From NCBI GenBank assembly GCA_020002185.1, contig CM034541.1:51196562-51260561 (forward strand): a stretch of 64,000 nucleotides of DNA. The letters are read 5' to 3'. Position 1 is the stretch's first letter; every line of letters begins with the position of its first letter. This DNA comes from Paraescarpia echinospica (lineage: Eukaryota > Annelida > Polychaeta > Sabellida > Siboglinidae). Under the pieces are notes generated by a model. The model was not told the DNA's origin. It did no database searches and was given only the letters and a program-made list of their open reading frames with translations. Both the position numbers and the translations under genes were made by a program. This document shows positions 24,016 to 34,880 of the stretch, in pieces.

Positions 24016-25709
24016 GTGTACACACGACACAAGTTATTTCCCATCCCTGTACGTAATTAGGACACGGCAGCGGTCCACCACATGTAGCCTCGGTGTTGTA
24101 GAATAGGACGCCATTTTTGTCCAAACCGCCGCCTTGAATTACTTCCGGGGCGTTGTCCACACAGACGTAGGTACTTCGGCCTTTGTGATCATGACGTTCC
24201 GCCATCAAGTAGCCCGAGTATTCTTTTGTCCAACCGTCTGGACAAGTCAGTTTGGCCGGAATCATCAGTTTCGTTGGTCGACCGTTCACATGACAAACGG
24301 CACACGGAACGTCGTTGTCATGCAAGGACTGTGCGTTAGCTTTGGAAAATGGATCATTTGAAGAAGGTACTTCGTACTCAGCTCCATACAAATGGCCTCC
24401 GGATTGGAAGCCTGTAGTCGTCTTCGATCCCCATTCAGGGTCTCTGGGCATGCACAGGTAGTTCGAGCCACCGCCACTGTGTGTAAAGTGCGACCCTGCT
24501 ACAACACCTTGAACAACAAAACATCCGAAGATGAGTGACCGCACGGGCAGTAGTAAACTCTTCAAACGTACAACACTTGTGCTTTATAAATGGTTATTTT
24601 AATATGCTTTCGTCGTTTTTCCAGATATTTTGAGATGTGCACTTAATAGCTATCTGACTATATATTATAGCCGAACTATATTTACTTTTGGGTGCTACCA
24701 AAAACATGAATGCAAAACAGATTAAATATAGCAAACGTCGTATAGCTTCATCAGTATGTTTCTCGACAATAAAGAATTCTGCATCGCTGAAACACTTGCC
24801 CCAGTAGAGCAGTTTCGTGCCATTTCCCGAACACGTCTTCCGTCCCCACCGGATGTACACAGCGCCTCCAGTAGACGGCTTGTTACTTTCTGAAAGGTAC
24901 GTTTCACCTACAATAACTCTTACATTCCTTGGAGTATTCACTATATGCATACATAGCACATAACTGAACTATTCATGTTGACAAATTCCAAATGTACTAG
25001 ACCTTTGGAATTTGGCGTGCCCGTAAACCTCTTTGAATGGGACCACGTGACAGTGCCATAGTAGACCCTTGAACATGTCTTACCGTTCAGGCTACAAAAA
25101 GCAGAATTAACGCCGACGAGGCGGCGACAATTTTTCAACACAACCCCCCCTCCTGACTTCCAATTTAACTAGTCGAACCACCATAGCAAGCGGAGAAGCT
25201 GAAGAAGAGTCGACGATACTACGGCGGCGCGGTGGCGATGTCACCGATCGGGCAGAAACAGCGGAGAAGCTGAAGTTACGGCAGCCAGGCAACGAATGGT
25301 TTTCAACAAAATTTGGTTCGGCCGCCAGTGGACGTTTTTGAGCCCCTCTCCCTAGTCTACCCTCCCTAGATCCGCCTCTAGTAGGACCTCATACAACAGA
25401 TGGCTACTCACCGGCCGCCTCTTGTGTCTTGTCCTTTATGACGTCGATTTTCTCTTGCAGTTGTTTCATCGCCTCTCTCAGATCAGGTATTGCAGCGACG
25501 ACTTTGTTGAGCAAAGTGAGTTGCGCCTGAAGACTGTTGACGACACCTCTCAGTTCCATGACGTCCCGCATACGCTGACTGACACAAACGTCACGAAAGG
25601 TATACGTACACAGCCCGTCGCTAGCATGGTTTCCCCTGGTTAGCTGCCCAATGGCCACACCGCCAAAGACTACGACAAGAAACGTAACGTGTACGTGGGC
25701 TGTCAGCAT
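24011..25709 (-). CDS. secreted short-chain collagen C4-like protein (copy B)
   Basis: Exons 25709-25412, 24889-24800 and 24507-24011 on the minus strand give a second intact protein of about 294 residues. It differs from copy A at only a few positions: Ala-to-Val in the signal peptide, Val-to-Ala in the coiled coil, and Asn-to-Phe just before the THSGGGSNYLCMP motif. It keeps the phase-1 introns, the GC donor of intron 2 and the AATAAA that overlaps the stop. Both reading frames are uninterrupted, so both copies can make protein. The copies share only a core promoter of about 60 bp; upstream DNA differs, so expression may differ. Role as for copy A: extracellular, disulfide-rich, probably oligomeric; exact function unknown. 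Confidence 0.85.
25003..25387. mobile_element. G-rich-ended dispersed repeat in intron 1 (copy B, second)
   Basis: Counterpart of 14478-14863, with small differences in the homopolymer stretches. Confidence 0.5.
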
Positions 25710-25754
25710 GTTTACCAGCTGCTAAATTCTGCTGTGTTTCGGTAGCGCTCTCCC

Positions 25755-25760
25755 TTTATA
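25755..25760 (-). promoter_or_regulatory. TATA box of C4-like gene copy B
   Basis: Minus-strand GTATAAAGGG, a better TATA match than in copy A (TATATAGG). The breakpoint is 9 bp upstream. Confidence 0.6.
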
Positions 25761-25769
25761 CAACGCTAC

Positions 25770-28520
25770 GTCCCGATGAGTCACAAGTCCACAAAGGGAG
25801 GATATCTACCGATAACAGACAGCGCGCTGATGCTAACTGAAATAGACGTTGTGCTTTTTTGAACCATTTGTTTAAATACATATTTATGTGCGCATTGTTT
25901 TGTAAATTGAAACAGTATGCATATAATTATTGACAACATATTCAAATGTTGTTGTACAAAATTTGTGAGTAAATTTAATTTTGTAATTGAGTGATTATAT
26001 ATGCGTGAAATGAACCTTGTTTCTTGTACACATAACATATAATTTGTAAATAATATATATATATATATGTATATATAAGTAAGAAGGTGGAGACTTGTGA
26101 CAGTCGTAGGCTATAAACGTATTCTGTTACAATCTCCTTTTTAATAACATTTACGGAAACTATAAGAGTGGTGAACTAACTGTCAGAATATATATACACC
26201 ACACGAAAGCGTGTTAGTTAAAAATGTGAAAACAAAATGGAATACCCACTGCATTAAATGTTGGTAGTAATGAGTAAATATCTCCACGGTCATTATAGGG
26301 TAGAGAGCCCCAATAACATTAAACGCTGAGATTCCGGTAACGCCGATTGCTGATTCAGGCGTTGACTTTAAACCAACATCCGCTTTGCACACGTTTGTAA
26401 ATACAGGAGTGGAGTAGAATTTCTCAGTAATATATTGCGTCGTTGAAACCCATTGTATAGATGACAGCGGATACAGGATGGATATTACAGGTGTTGCCTA
26501 CACAACGACGGTTAGCGAACACTCATGGCTTTGTTAGGCATATCCCGCTGCAGAGGAGGTAGAATTAATTTACGTTTAAACGGTGAAACGCAGGTGCAGT
26601 TCTCGAAACCTGATGAGGCGCGATTCAACAAATCGGATTTTTGTATAAGAATTTATTCAGTCATATAATCAGCAATTCATATTAGATTTACGTTTACATT
26701 TATAATAATATATAAATATATATTTAGCGGACGAGATGCAAAATTAAACATGGTGTTGTATTTCTTGCAGACCCCTGTAGATACTATACAGGGATAGATA
26801 CATACGTACATTATGTAGATACGTACATACGTACGTACGTACACACGTACATACGCACATACGTACGTACATATATATTTGGGAATGTATATTCTATTAT
26901 ATAATAATATTATATTTTCCACAAACAAACACACCGCTACAAACACTACAGCTACAATTACAAATAGAGAGATGACTGGGTTCGTAAACTTGGCCAATTG
27001 TTGTATCGAATGTAACAAAAAAGAGGGAATTTGTAACACAAAGTCATGATCCGTCAGGCACACAGACAAATAACGAGTCATCACAACATCGTTTACGCTA
27101 CTAAACCACCATAATATGCGTTTAATGTGCCACCCTGGCGTGTTTGGTGTCGCCGATAATCGAACGACGCAGTACACTAATGGTGACGACTCAATTGGGG
27201 TAGTTTTGGTGCAGGATGTTTATATGGAGGAGATCCGCAACTCGCTTACAGTTTCGTACGTCCGGGATCATTGCACTTGCCTTGGCCTAATTTATCTCTT
27301 TTAAAAGGAAACAAAATGCATTTTTGCGGGTTATGCACGTAAAAGAGTTAATATGCACTAACTATACCCAACTACAATCACCTGTATCACCCCAGTAGTT
27401 TATTAGTAAAAGTGTGTTGAACGCAAAGCTATCGTATTTCTCATGGATAACGCCATTTTGCCGTAAACCATTGTTACTAATATCTGCTTCAACAACGACG
27501 TTTTTGTTGGAAAGCAAATATCATGCTTGATTAAAGGGGAACAAAAGCCAATAGTGTCGGAATGTGCACCTAAAAGATTTAATACAACCATTTGCAACTA
27601 GAGTAAACAATATCACACCTGTGGTTTACTCACTATTTATTTTCAAAGAAGGAGATTCTAGTGAAATCTCACAGTTCACACCAACTAACATTGATAGTGA
27701 GACACGCTCCCGATGCTTGACCAATGGGCGCCTAGAAATTCTTTGACCACGACGCTGCGGTTACTTGTCGAAAGCTCTGTTTTCTCGACATATATCTGAA
27801 TATGCCTGCTCATACGTTGGTTTATCGTGTTCCTTTCGATTCAGAGTTACACTTATAACAACTATTATAATGCCACACATTGCACCACGCGGACGTTACA
27901 TGTTTAGTAGCGCCAAAACATATTCAGCGACGCAAATTAGAGTAATACATTGTCAGTTGGATGACTTGCGAATTGGGAAGATTAGTTGTTGGTGACATCA
28001 GGCTTTTTATCACAATAGCGTTGTCCGTGCAAATTAAATTATGTGTCTTCAACAAGGTTATTTTAGTAAGCTGTTGGCATAATATTCTTGATTGTAGTTG
28101 CTAATGGTTAGTTTTTATTTGTTAACTCTCTTAGGCGCTTTGTGTCCATTTAACTAAACTCAAACACTTAAAAAAACAATCACAACTATTTATTCATATA
28201 ACATTAACCATAGTCAATCTTGGAATGTTATAAAGCATTCCGAAGAGCTCACAACCTCACACAATAGACCACCTTAATCAAAGAGTAGTATTATCGCTCA
28301 CAATATGAAACTCTATTTGCAAACATTCCAGTTGTATCCTTGCTGATAGCTGATGCGATTCAGCTTTAACAAATCGATGACCGTAATATTGACAATACGG
28401 ATAGTCGCTCTTTAGTTGTGAAGTCTAAGACTATTGGTAAGATTACCAACGCATGTTTTGCAACGTTGTCGCCAAAGTATCTGCACGCGACGAACCGGGA
28501 CGTCTACGACGACCACGACT
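25770..28520. other. non-coding single-copy stretch with microsatellites
   Basis: No gene supported. It contains an (AT)n run (about 26049-26070), a (TACG)n run (about 26795-26880), and two copies of the small repeat also seen at 9625 (about 27302-27375 and 27531-27605). The minus-strand frame 27177-26677 has hydrophobic stretches but is partly composed of the microsatellite and shows no splice or family support. Confidence 0.6.
26795..26880. repeat. TACG-type microsatellite
   Basis: Degenerate repeats of TACG and CATA. Confidence 0.9.
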
Positions 28521-28739
28521 GTAGATAGTAAGACATGTTCAACCTCAAAAGCCTACTTATAAAAAACGTTTTAATGACCACTAAACGATTCGGGCACCCA
28601 GCTGAGTCAGCAATAATGCGAGACTAATCCTATGTATAAAAAAAGATCAAAGGCTTTGTGTTTGACACTAATGAGTTTGGGAAACCTACTTATAAAAAAC
28701 GTGATTGATGAGCGATGTAATTTGATAATAATTGGATGA

Positions 28740-29470
28740 TTGACAGTACACTAGAGAGATGCCACCTAGCGGTGAGTGCAGAGAGTATTTTAGTCCTAGC
28801 GATCAACGCCGTACCTAGAGCGTGCTGACGTAAGCAATAATGCGTTTATCGCGCTAACCACGCTAAAACCATGCAACGTTTAGTTTCGTACTTTTAACGT
28901 AGTCCTCAACGCTGACGTAAGCAATAATGCGTTTGTAGATTCGAGATGCCACCTAGCGGTGAGATATCGCGCTAACCACGCTAAAACCATGCAACGTTTA
29001 GTTTCGTACTTTTAACAGTACCACTAGAGATGCCACCTAGCGGTGAGTGCAGATAGTATTTTAGTCCTAGCGATCAACGCCGTACCTAGAGCGTGCTGAC
29101 GTAAGCAATAATGCGTTTAGTTTTTTTTTTGATCGACCACCTATAACTGAGGTAGGAGTTGTGCTGACGTAGGCAATACGCTAACCACGCTAAAACCATT
29201 GTATATTAAAACCATTGTATAAACGTAGAGATGTCCCCCTAGAGTGTGCTGACGTAAGCAATAATGCGTTTAATAATAAAGTATATAAATTTAGTTTCGT
29301 ACTTTATTTAATAACCACGCTAAAGTATATAAGTTTAGTTTCGTACTTTATAACCACGCTAAAGTATATAAGTTAAGTTTCGTACTTTCGTTTTTGATCG
29401 ACCACCTATAACTGGGGTAGGAGTTGTGCTGACGTAGGCAATACGCTAACCACGCTAAAACCATTGTATA
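28740..29470. repeat. array of modules with six GCTGACGTA(A/G)GCAATA boxes (left arm)
   Basis: Blocks GATGCCACCTAGCGGTGAG, CGTACCTAGAGCGTGCTGACG, TAAGCAATAATGCGTTT and CCACGCTAAAACCAT recur in shuffled order. The TGACGTAA core resembles a CREB/ATF half-palindrome, but a binding role is inference. Confidence 0.75.
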
Positions 29471-29775
29471 TTAAAACCATTGTATAAACGTTGAGATGTC
29501 CCCGTATGTGATGTTGACAGCAAGAGCGACGACCGCTGCTGCTGCAGCGATAAGGCACCGTCGCCGGCTGCTGCTCTAGTGGCCTTTGACCCTTGGATGA
29601 CAGCATAGCTGGCTAACGGTAAACAACGTTGTTCTGGTGGACGGATTAAAACGAAACCAATGTACATCTAGTCGTGGGATTACAATGACAATCAAATGCA
29701 TAAATACACTAACATTCAGTAGGGTGTTTATGCATTGAAAATAGACGCGTGAAAACGTGAGTAGTGACTGAATAT

Positions 29776-30106
29776 TTATTGTGGCGCTGTATATCGATAG
29801 TCGGCGCCAACGAGGTGCTCCGGTGGAGAACCGAAGCCTTGCCGACGATATAGTTCGGGAGGCGTGATCGTTCTCCATAATCCGTTTGGTTGTTTTATGA
29901 GAAATACTCGCGCCAGATCGGCTATGTCATCATCGTCAGACGAGCTGTAGTCAGGCGTGACATCGGGCGGCGTGGGAGGTGGCGAAGGCGCGCGGACGGA
30001 CGGCGCGACCATGCAGGTCGGCTGGGTCGACTGCACCGTCATGTCGGGCAGTTCGACCGACCTACGAGGCGACGATTCGTCGCTGCTTGTAGGCAGTTGG
30101 ATCGGT
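29776..30106 (-). CDS. small proline-rich/acidic protein, terminal exon (left arm)
   Basis: I do not recognise this family. A minus-strand acceptor (TTTTATTTCATAG) precedes 30106. From there 109 codons run to a stop: a start IQLPT, then Ser/Arg-rich sequence, a proline tract (APSPPPTPPDV), an acidic run (SSSDDDD) and a conserved-looking tail NGLWRTITPPELY...HLVGADYRYT. An internal ATG lies at 30042. Two relatives occur in the window: a near-identical one in the right arm (46183-46513) and a diverged one at 31425-31755. All three have the acceptor at the same place and the same phase, which supports a spliced gene. The upstream exon is not identified. The likely origin is a mobile element, since the exon travels with the inverted arm. 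Confidence 0.6.
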
Positions 30107-30159
30107 CTATGAAATAAAAGAAATGTTTAAACGAGACAATAAACGATATGCACGCGCTT

Positions 30160-30660
30160 ATAAATAAAATGCATGCATGTTTAAACGGTAAATACATGCA
30201 ATTTAATGCGTACTAGTAAAAACGTGCATTTAAATAAAATGCATGCATGTTTAAACGGTATGTTACAATAGTGCATTTAAATAAAATGCATGTTTAAACG
30301 GTAAAATACATGCAATTTATAAAATGAGAGATATGTACGCACTTACAATTGTTTAAATGGTAAAATAAAATGCATGCATGCAGGCGTACTGTTTAAACGA
30401 TAAAATAAAATACATGCTATTTAAACGGTAAAATACATGCATGCATGCATGTTGCGTACTTACAACAGCTGTAGTAAAAACGTGCATGCATGTACGCGTA
30501 CTTACAATTGTTTAAATAAAATGCATGCATGCAGGCGTACTGTTTAAACGATAAAATAAAATACATGCTATTTAAACGGTAAAATACATGCATGCATGCA
30601 TGTTGCGTACTTACAACAGCTGTAGTAAAAACGTGCATGCATGTACGCGTACTTACAATC
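30160..30660. repeat. GTTTAAAC / ATGCATGCAT palindromic array (left arm)
   Basis: Tandem units of roughly 35-140 bp are built from the self-complementary words GTTTAAAC and ATGCATGCAT with TACGCGTAC nearby. It lies directly upstream of the acceptor of the minus-strand exon, so it would be intron or promoter. Confidence 0.8.
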
Positions 30661-30779
30661 GATGAGAGGTTGAAAACCGATCAGGAGTGTTTGACTGAAA
30701 AATGGTGAATGAGCAATGAGCGCGCGTTTGCGCGCAACGTCAAACACAGCGGTGGCGCATGACACTACGGCTTATCTTG

Positions 30780-31195
30780 ATTGGAATGTGAACGGAGAAC
30801 AAAGGATTTTTACAAACGATAAACGAAACGTTAAAAGCACGAAATTAAACGTTGTATACGATCACTGCGGGGTCAGGAAACACGAGATGCATCGATATTA
30901 GAGAAATTCGCTGTAAAAGTCACATTTGACAATGGATGCACTGACGTCAACGCTAACTTTTTTCAAAAAACAAATTCCTCGGTAGACTAGGCGGAATGCG
31001 TTAAGCGCACATGTGTGACATCTGTTGCGCATAACTTAACGCGAATGGAATGTGAACGGAGAACAAAGGATTTTTACAAACAATAAACGAAACGTTAAAA
31101 GCACGAAATTAAACGTTGTATACGATCACTGTGGAGTCAGGAAACGGGAGATGCATCGATATTAGAGAAATTCGATGTAAAGAGAGATTTAACGA
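30780..31195 (+). repeat. 150-bp segment in two direct copies
   Basis: 30780-30930 and 31043-31195 share TGGAATGTGAACGGAGAACA through GATGCATCGATATTAGAGAA with few changes. The first copy is the inner end of the left arm. Confidence 0.85.
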
Positions 31196-31300
31196 CGAAT
31201 GTACTGACGTGACCGGAAACTTTTTTCCGAAAACAAAATGCCTGGGATGAATGAAGTATGCACGCTGATAATTGAATAAGATAACGGTATTAGTGCGAAG

Positions 31301-31366
31301 TGCGCATGCGCGTTGTGTTGTAGAATAACGGTAGACTAGGCAGTATGTGTTAAGTGCGCATGCGCC
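31301..31366. promoter_or_regulatory. two NRF1-type palindromes between divergent exons
   Basis: TGCGCATGCGCG (31301-31312) and TGCGCATGCGCC (31355-31366) match the NRF1 consensus YGCGCAYGCGCR or nearly so. They lie between the minus-strand exon of the left arm and the plus-strand exon at 31425. A shared promoter is inference. Confidence 0.4.
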
Positions 31367-31424
31367 TTATTTTGAAAAGTGTTGTAAGCACGCACGCGTA
31401 CATGTATTGTGGTTTATTTCATAG

Positions 31425-31755
31425 AGTACTGAAGATCCAACTGCCTACAAGAACGGCCCTGTCAGCAGCAGCAGCAGCAAAGCCGGTATGCTCGGTCGCT
31501 CCCCTATCACGGAGTGACCCCCCTCGCCCAATCACTCCACCATCACCACCACCACCACCACCACCTATCAGCCACGACGCCGATGACTTCGATGACGACA
31601 CCAGCCTCGTGTCTCCGTTCTTAAGAAGAGGAAGCAATGGATCGTGGTACACGCCTATCCCACCGACCGAACTATTACACTATCCTGACAGACATCCACA
31701 CAAGCTAGTGGTGTTAGTTGACTACACTACCCTGACAGACATCATCACAAGCTAG
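31425..31755 (+). CDS. small proline-rich/acidic protein, terminal exon (diverged paralogue)
   Basis: Unrecognised family, same architecture as 29776-30106. The acceptor TTTATTTCATAG precedes 31425. The reading frame has IQLPT, an alanine run from CAG-type repeats, a proline tract (PITPPSPPPPPPP), an acidic patch (DADDFDDDT), and the tail NGSWYTPIPPTEL...HKLVVLVDYTT before a stop at 31755. The exon is 331 nt, the same as its relatives. Oddly, its last 20 or so codons are already the first unit of the 48-bp minisatellite that follows, so the C-terminus has been rebuilt by the repeat. Whether it is expressed cannot be told. Confidence 0.5.
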
Positions 31756-33133
31756 TGGTGGTAAGTTGACTACACTACCCTGACAGACATCCACACAAGC
31801 TAGTGGTGGTAAGTTGCCTACACTACCTTGACAGTCATCCTCACAAGCTAGTGGTGGTAGTTGACTACACTACCCTGGCAGACATCCTCACAAGCTAGTG
31901 GTGGTAGTTGACTACACTACCCCTGGCAGACATCCCCACAAGCCAGGGGTGGTAGCTGACTACACTACCCCTGGCAGACATCCCCACAAGTCAGGGGTGG
32001 TAGCTGACTACACTACCCCTGGCAGACATCCCCACAAGCCAGGGGTGGTAGTTGACTACACTACCCCTGGCAGACATCCCCACAAGTCAGGGGTGGTAGT
32101 TGACTACACTACCCCTGGCAGACATCCCCACAAGTCAGGGGTGGTAGTTGACTACACTACCCATGGCAGACATCCTCACAAGTCAGGGGTGGTAGTTGAC
32201 TACCCCTGGCAGACATCCCCACAAGCCAGGGGTGGTAGTTGACTACCCCTGACAGACATCCTCACAAGTCAGGAGTGGTAGTTGACTACATTACCCCGAC
32301 AGACATCCTCACTAACCAGGGGTGGTAGTTGACTACACTACCCCTGGCAGACATCCCCACAAGTCAGGGGTGGTAGTTGACTACACTACCCCTGGCAGAC
32401 ATCCCCACAAGCCAGGGGTGGTAGTTGACTACACTACCCCTGGCAGACATCCCCACAAGTCAGGGGTGGTAGTTGACTACACTACCCCTGGCAGACATCC
32501 CCACAAGCCAGGGGTGGTAGTTGACTACACTACCCCTGGCAGACATCCCCACAAGTCAGGGGTGGTAGTTGACTACACTACCCCTGGCAGACATCCCCAC
32601 AAGTCAGGGGTGGTAGTTGACTACACTACCCATGGCAGACATCCTCACAAGTCAGGGGTGGTAGTTGACTACCCCTGGCAGACATCCCCACAAGCCAGGG
32701 GTGGTAGTTGACTACCCCTGACAGACATCCTCACAAGTCAGGAGTGGTAGTTGACTACATTACCCCGACAGACATCCTCACTAACCAGGGGTGGTAGTTG
32801 ACTACGCTACCCCTGGCAGACATCCCCACAAGTCAGGGGTGGTAGTTGACTACACTACCCCTGGCAGACATCCTCACAAGTCAGGGGTGGTAGTTGACTG
32901 CACTACCCCTGGCAGACATCACCACAAGTCAGGGGTGGTAGTTGACTACTCTACCCCTGGCAGACATCCCCACAAGTCAGGGGTGGTAGTTGACTACGCT
33001 ACCCCTGGCAGACATCACCACAAGTCAGGGGTGGTAGTTGACTGCACTACCCCTGGCAGACATCACCACAAGTCAGGGGTGGTAGTTTACTGCACTACCC
33101 CTGGCAGACATCACCACAAGTCGGGTGGTAGTT
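31680..33133 (+). repeat. 48-bp minisatellite, first block
   Basis: About 30 units of 48 bp (16 codons, PGRHPHKSGVVVDYTT when read in frame). Each unit carries CTACCCCTGGC and, 14 bp later, GCCAGGGGTGGTAG, so each can form a hairpin. Early units (31680-31890) are diverged and have stops; later ones are homogeneous. A 469-bp higher-order block (with two shortened units) occurs twice, seen at 32199 and 32668. The 114-141-codon open frames inside are by-products of the 48-bp period. Confidence 0.95.
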
Positions 33134-33588
33134 GGGGTAAGACCACATTAAGGATTCATCCGCCATTACCCACCGAAAGAGTGCCCTTGAAAATACCGTT
33201 TTGGTGTCATGTGTGAATTTTTTTCAAGCACTTTGGCATGGCACATGTCAGTCCAATGAATACTGAATGTACTACTATATTTGATCTTTCACGAGTTAGC
33301 AATAAACATACGCTAGTCGCTCATGTATTCACACAGTGGCTGTTTTGCAGAATGCACCAATATTTCAAAATCCGTCACCAGATTGGGGCGAAATTGAAGG
33401 GTGTCAGGTTTGGGTGGATTTTTCTGAAAACTGAGATATGAGAATTTTACGAGTTTGCCACACAACTTGTGTCAATGGAGGTTCAATATACTGTGAGATT
33501 TTCAAGAAAATTGTTCGTCAAATTTAGCAGGAAATGAAGGAAACGTTATAATGGCCGCCTGTGTAAAATTTAAATGTGGTCTTACCCC
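33134..33588 (+). mobile_element. 455-bp MITE, left copy
   Basis: Terminal inverted repeats GGGGTAAGACCACATTAA / TTAAATGTGGTCTTACCCC. About 90% identical to 35732-36180. Left flank AGTT, right flank AAAT: no target duplication of its own. Confidence 0.85.
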
Positions 33589-34744
33589 AAATTAGAAATA
33601 CGCCCGTTTTATCACAAAAACTGCCAAAATGTGATTTGAGCGACGGGTGATGGTTTTTCGGCTGTATTTGGAAGCTGGTGTAGACCAAAACATCGTGCAG
33701 CTATTGCATACTGTTAGTATTACATCTAAAAGAAGTTTTAAAAGTAGTTAATAAGCCAGTTATTAGGTGATATGCATGGAAAATAAAGTGATAATTTTGG
33801 TGGCGTGAAAGTTAAAAAGTACATTCCAAGCATGTTCTATGATACTGAGTACCACGAAAGCTTGTGTAAAAAGTGTATATTTGTTGGGGTGTGGATTTTC
33901 TTTTAAATCTACATCATGTGCAACAATATTGACATATTTCCAGTAGGATGAATTTCGCCTTAGTTATATCATTTATATTTTTGTAAGCGACATCTATAAA
34001 TGCGTGTTTCTTAACCCCAATACTAACGTGGGTGTTTCTGCTGTTCCAACTTGTCCTTCCTAATTATATGGCACTTTTATATATCATACTTGGATCGCAC
34101 AATAAGCAATAATGGGCAAGCAGGCAACATTTTGATTCCACCCCCCCCTAACGCGGCCCTAATTTTAGTGAAATGTTGGCCACCATAGGAAGCAAGTTGT
34201 CCACACACTTCTACTAATCAGGCATCTAGCACCTATTTTTTATAGCAACATCCATACACTAACTAAGACAAGAAGAACAATTGAGAATCTACATAAATAT
34301 ACTACGAATGTAACAGAGAATATCATAAGTGTGTGACTCTCCAAATGTGCAGCGACCGCAATGATCCGAATTAGTTCAGTTTTAGCCATAAAAATTAAAA
34401 CTGGTCACCTAAGAGAAGGGTCATATGTTGAAATTGTATACATGGACTGGCATGCTAGCATTTTCAACGATCATGTACTTTTCAGCTGTAATATAACCGA
34501 ATCATACCGAAGTTTGCACAAGGCAAGGCAGCTTAAACTAACTGTAGGCTGACGTCAACTACTCTGACAAGAAGCTGTTTTTACCACTGGTATTTTGTAC
34601 GTTATATCCGTATATTTAACATCAGAAATGTTTGTTAGTACCCTTGTAAGAATTTGGCGATGTTTGAATAAAATATGATTAGGACAATGGACTCGTTGAT
34701 GTACTTGGAGAGATAATGGTGCCACAACTGTCAACAACCTTTAT

Positions 34745-34880
34745 TACTTCCAACTACACAATGCGTGGAAGTTAACTGAATCAGTTGTACTTCCTCCTAC
34801 ACAATGCATGGAAGTTAACTGAATCAGTTGTACTTCCAACTACACAATGCATGGAAGTTAACTGAATCAGTTGTTTCTTT
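34745..34880 (+). repeat. 43-bp minisatellite, three units inside the composite element
   Basis: Same unit as 36515-37560 (ACTTCC...ACACAATGCATGGAAGTTAA...). Confidence 0.9.

Larger units (their letters stand above)
15855..25769 (+). repeat. 10-kb direct duplication, copy B
   Basis: Second copy of 5271-15245 with scattered substitutions and small indels. Its right edge, after CAACGCTAC, runs into sequence unrelated to the right flank of copy A. Confidence 0.95.
28522..30935. repeat. left arm of a large inverted repeat
   Basis: About 2.4 kb matching 45352-47878 in reverse complement at close to full identity, with one or two extra modules on the right. From outside inward it holds an array with GCTGACGTAAGCAATA blocks (28750-29440), an exon on the minus strand (30106-29776), a GTTTAAAC / ATGCATGCAT array (30160-30660) and a 150-bp tail. 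Beyond 28522 the flanks no longer match. Confidence 0.9.

Noticed and set aside
26677..27177. 166-codon minus-strand membrane-like protein
   Set aside because: Partly microsatellite, no family match, no splice or promoter support.
32322..33216. PGRHPHKSGVVVDYTT repeat protein
   Set aside because: A period of 48 bp keeps the frame open; frames are broken at each shortened unit and lack any non-repeat domain.
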